NCBI GenBank assembly: GCA_031279525.1
Contig: JAITIH010000157.1
Location: forward strand, 1 to 5,631
Length of the DNA stretch: 5,631 bases
Direction of reading: 5' to 3'
From: Deltaproteobacteria bacterium
GTDB lineage: Bacteria; Desulfobacterota; Desulfarculia; Adiutricales; Adiutricaceae
Every line of letters begins with the position of its first letter. Position 1 is the stretch's first letter. Both the position numbers and the translations under genes were made by a program. The notes under the pieces were generated by a model. The model saw only the letters and a list, made by a program, of their open reading frames with translations. It searched no databases and was not told where the DNA came from. Shown one piece after another: positions 4,600 through 5,631 of the stretch.

Positions 4600-5448
4600 A
4601 TGGTTCATCAAACGATGGAAAAATTCAGTTTCCATAAATATAGCGGTCACGGCAACGATTTCGTGATTATCGACAATTGGAACGGGCCGATTCTCGACGC
4701 CGACCAGTCGCGGGTCTCTAAGCTCTTGTCCCGGCCCAAGTTTGGGGTCGGGGCCGACGGGGTGGTTTTCATCGGGGCCGGCCCGGATGAGGTCGATTTC
4801 GCGGTCCGTTTCTTCAATTCCGACGGCTCGGAGGCCGAGATGTGCGGCAACGCCATCCGCTGCGCCGCCCATTTGGCCCATTTTTTGAACATAGCCCCGG
4901 CCAACATGACCTTTAAGACCAAGGCCGGGGTGGTGGAGTCCACGGTCAAAGAGCGCCAGGTCACCGTTCTTCTGCCCAAGATTTCCCGGCCCGAGGGGGC
5001 GGCTTTGGTGGAAGTGGAGGGGTTTAGCCAGACTTATTTCCGCATCAACACCGGAGTCAGCCACGCCGTGGCCTTCGTCGACGATTTAGAGAGCATAAAC
5101 GTGGCCAAGTACGGCCGAGCGGTCCGCTTCCACAACTCTTTTAGCCCCGAGGGGGCCAACGTGGATTTCGTCCGGGTTGTGGGGGATAATGTCCTGGACG
5201 TCAGAACTTACGAAAGGGGCGTGGAGGCCGAGACTTTAGCCTGCGGCACCGGGGCCACGGCGGCCTCGCTTTTGGCGGTCAACCAAGGCTTAGTCAAGGG
5301 CGACGAGATTATTTGCCACACCCGGGGAGGCGAGGACCTCACCGTCAGCTTCGAAGGCAAACCCGACGCCCCGACCAAGGTCTTTTTGAAGGGAGAGGTT
5401 CGCTACGTCTTTTCTGGGCAAGTCGGGCCGGACATTTTTAAGAAATAA
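4600..5448 (+). CDS. dapF: Diaminopimelate epimerase
   Basis: Cofactor-independent epimerase converting LL-diaminopimelate to the meso form, used for peptidoglycan and as the LysA substrate; cytoplasmic, with two pseudo-symmetric domains. The 282 residues fit the usual 270-290. Key motifs: SGHGNDF at 15-21, FNSDGSEAEMCGNAIRC at 72-88 with the first catalytic Cys82, NTGVSHAVAFV at 150-160, and ERGVEAETLACGTGA at 205-219 with the second catalytic Cys215. Both catalytic cysteines are present, so the enzyme should be active. The start at 4600 is chosen from its GGAG site; it adds five residues (MVHQT) before the common family start. It sits upstream of dapA by 27 bp, indicating one transcript. 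Its leader carries several hairpins. Confidence 0.98.
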   Translation: MVHQTMEKFSFHKYSGHGNDFVIIDNWNGPILDADQSRVSKLLSRPKFGVGADGVVFIGAGPDEVDFAVRFFNSDGSEAEMCGNAIRCAAHLAHFLNIAPANMTFKTKAGVVESTVKERQVTVLLPKISRPEGAALVEVEGFSQTYFRINTGVSHAVAFVDDLESINVAKYGRAVRFHNSFSPEGANVDFVRVVGDNVLDVRTYERGVEAETLACGTGATAASLLAVNQGLVKGDEIICHTRGGEDLTVSFEGKPDAPTKVFLKGEVRYVFSGQVGPDIFKK

Positions 5449-5463
5449 GGCGGCGACGTCTTT

Positions 5464-5470
5464 GGGGGGG
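5464..5470 (+). promoter_or_regulatory. G7 run acting as probable Shine-Dalgarno for dapA
   Basis: Seven consecutive G residues end five bases before the dapA ATG (GGGGGGG TTAAG ATG). No better purine-rich site is present, so this run probably pairs with the 16S rRNA tail through G-C and G-U pairs. A homopolymer in this position can vary in length by slippage and change spacing. Confidence 0.45.
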
Positions 5471-5475
5471 TTAAG

Positions 5476-5631
5476 ATGTCAGGATCGTTCGAAGGCGTGG
5501 TCGTGGCCATGGTCACTCCGTTTAAAAATGGGGCGGTCGACGAGCTCGCCCTACGCCAGCACATAGAGTTCTTGATTCAGGCCGGAGTCCAGGCGGTCCT
5601 GCCCTGCGGGACCACTGGCGAGTCGCCCACC
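5476..5631 (+). CDS. dapA: 4-hydroxy-tetrahydrodipicolinate synthase, N-terminal part (3' end outside window)
   Basis: First committed step of diaminopimelate/lysine synthesis: condensation of pyruvate with aspartate semialdehyde through a Schiff base on a lysine (class I aldolase, TIM barrel). Only 52 codons are in the window. They show the typical start [48 protein letters not shown], with residues 45-50 forming the substrate-binding GTTGES signature and TPF at 14-16. The Schiff-base lysine and the active-site tyrosine lie beyond the window end. The start follows dapF by 27 bp, so the two are probably co-transcribed; in many bacteria this enzyme is feedback-inhibited by lysine. Confidence 0.95.
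   Translation, partial: MSGSFEGVVVAMVTPFKNGAVDELALRQHIEFLIQAGVQAVLPCGTTGESPT

Noticed and set aside
4480..5064. 194-codon open frame on the minus strand opposite dapF
   Set aside because: It is antisense to a fully convincing dapF. Its sequence has no recognisable motif and follows from the GC-rich codon pattern of the plus-strand gene.

Overview
This 5.6-kb window is a compact, all-plus-strand block of amino-acid biosynthesis genes: argH (5' end outside the window), an outer-membrane-type lipoprotein gene, lysA, dapF and the start of dapA. Base composition is GC-rich, with many GCC, GGC, GGG and CGG codons, yet TTA, TTG and AGG codons are also common. The order argH / CG-K-type lipoprotein / lysA / dapF / dapA is one I associate with Deltaproteobacteria in the broad sense (Desulfobacterota and relatives). 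The lipobox protein implies a diderm. The exact lineage cannot be fixed from this sequence.

Layout. Bases 1-136 are a tandem 27-bp repeat read in frame as a Lys/Arg/Ala/Pro-rich tail on argininosuccinate lyase, whose catalytic core follows to 1555. The lipoprotein gene (1552-2658) overlaps the argH stop by an ATGA junction, so those two are probably translationally coupled. A non-coding gap of about 257 bp (2659-2915) carries short direct repeats, a bulged hairpin, a weak promoter-like pair and a perfect 8-bp-stem hairpin before lysA (2916-4166). A second gap of 433 bp (4167-4599) is filled by a degenerate tandem array with a period of about 38-41 bp. The array starts inside the last codons of lysA and is followed by a 12-bp-stem hairpin and smaller hairpins just before dapF (4600-5448). 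dapA starts 27 bp after dapF and runs off the window at codon 52.

Function. dapA (dihydrodipicolinate synthase), dapF (LL- to meso-diaminopimelate epimerisation) and lysA (meso-diaminopimelate decarboxylation) are the entry and last two steps of diaminopimelate/lysine synthesis, supplying peptidoglycan and protein. argH catalyses the last arginine step. The lipoprotein has fibronectin-III-like domains and a start resembling the LptM/YifL lipoproteins that sit beside dapF in enterobacteria; its role is unknown.

The coding genes are ordinary apart from the argH tail. The unusual material is the repeat and hairpin content: the in-frame argH repeat, the lysA-dapF array whose units seem to keep a small hairpin despite sequence divergence, and a 14-bp sequence shared in inverted orientation by the lysA and dapF leaders. 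No tRNA, rRNA, CRISPR array, insertion sequence or recognisable riboswitch was seen.
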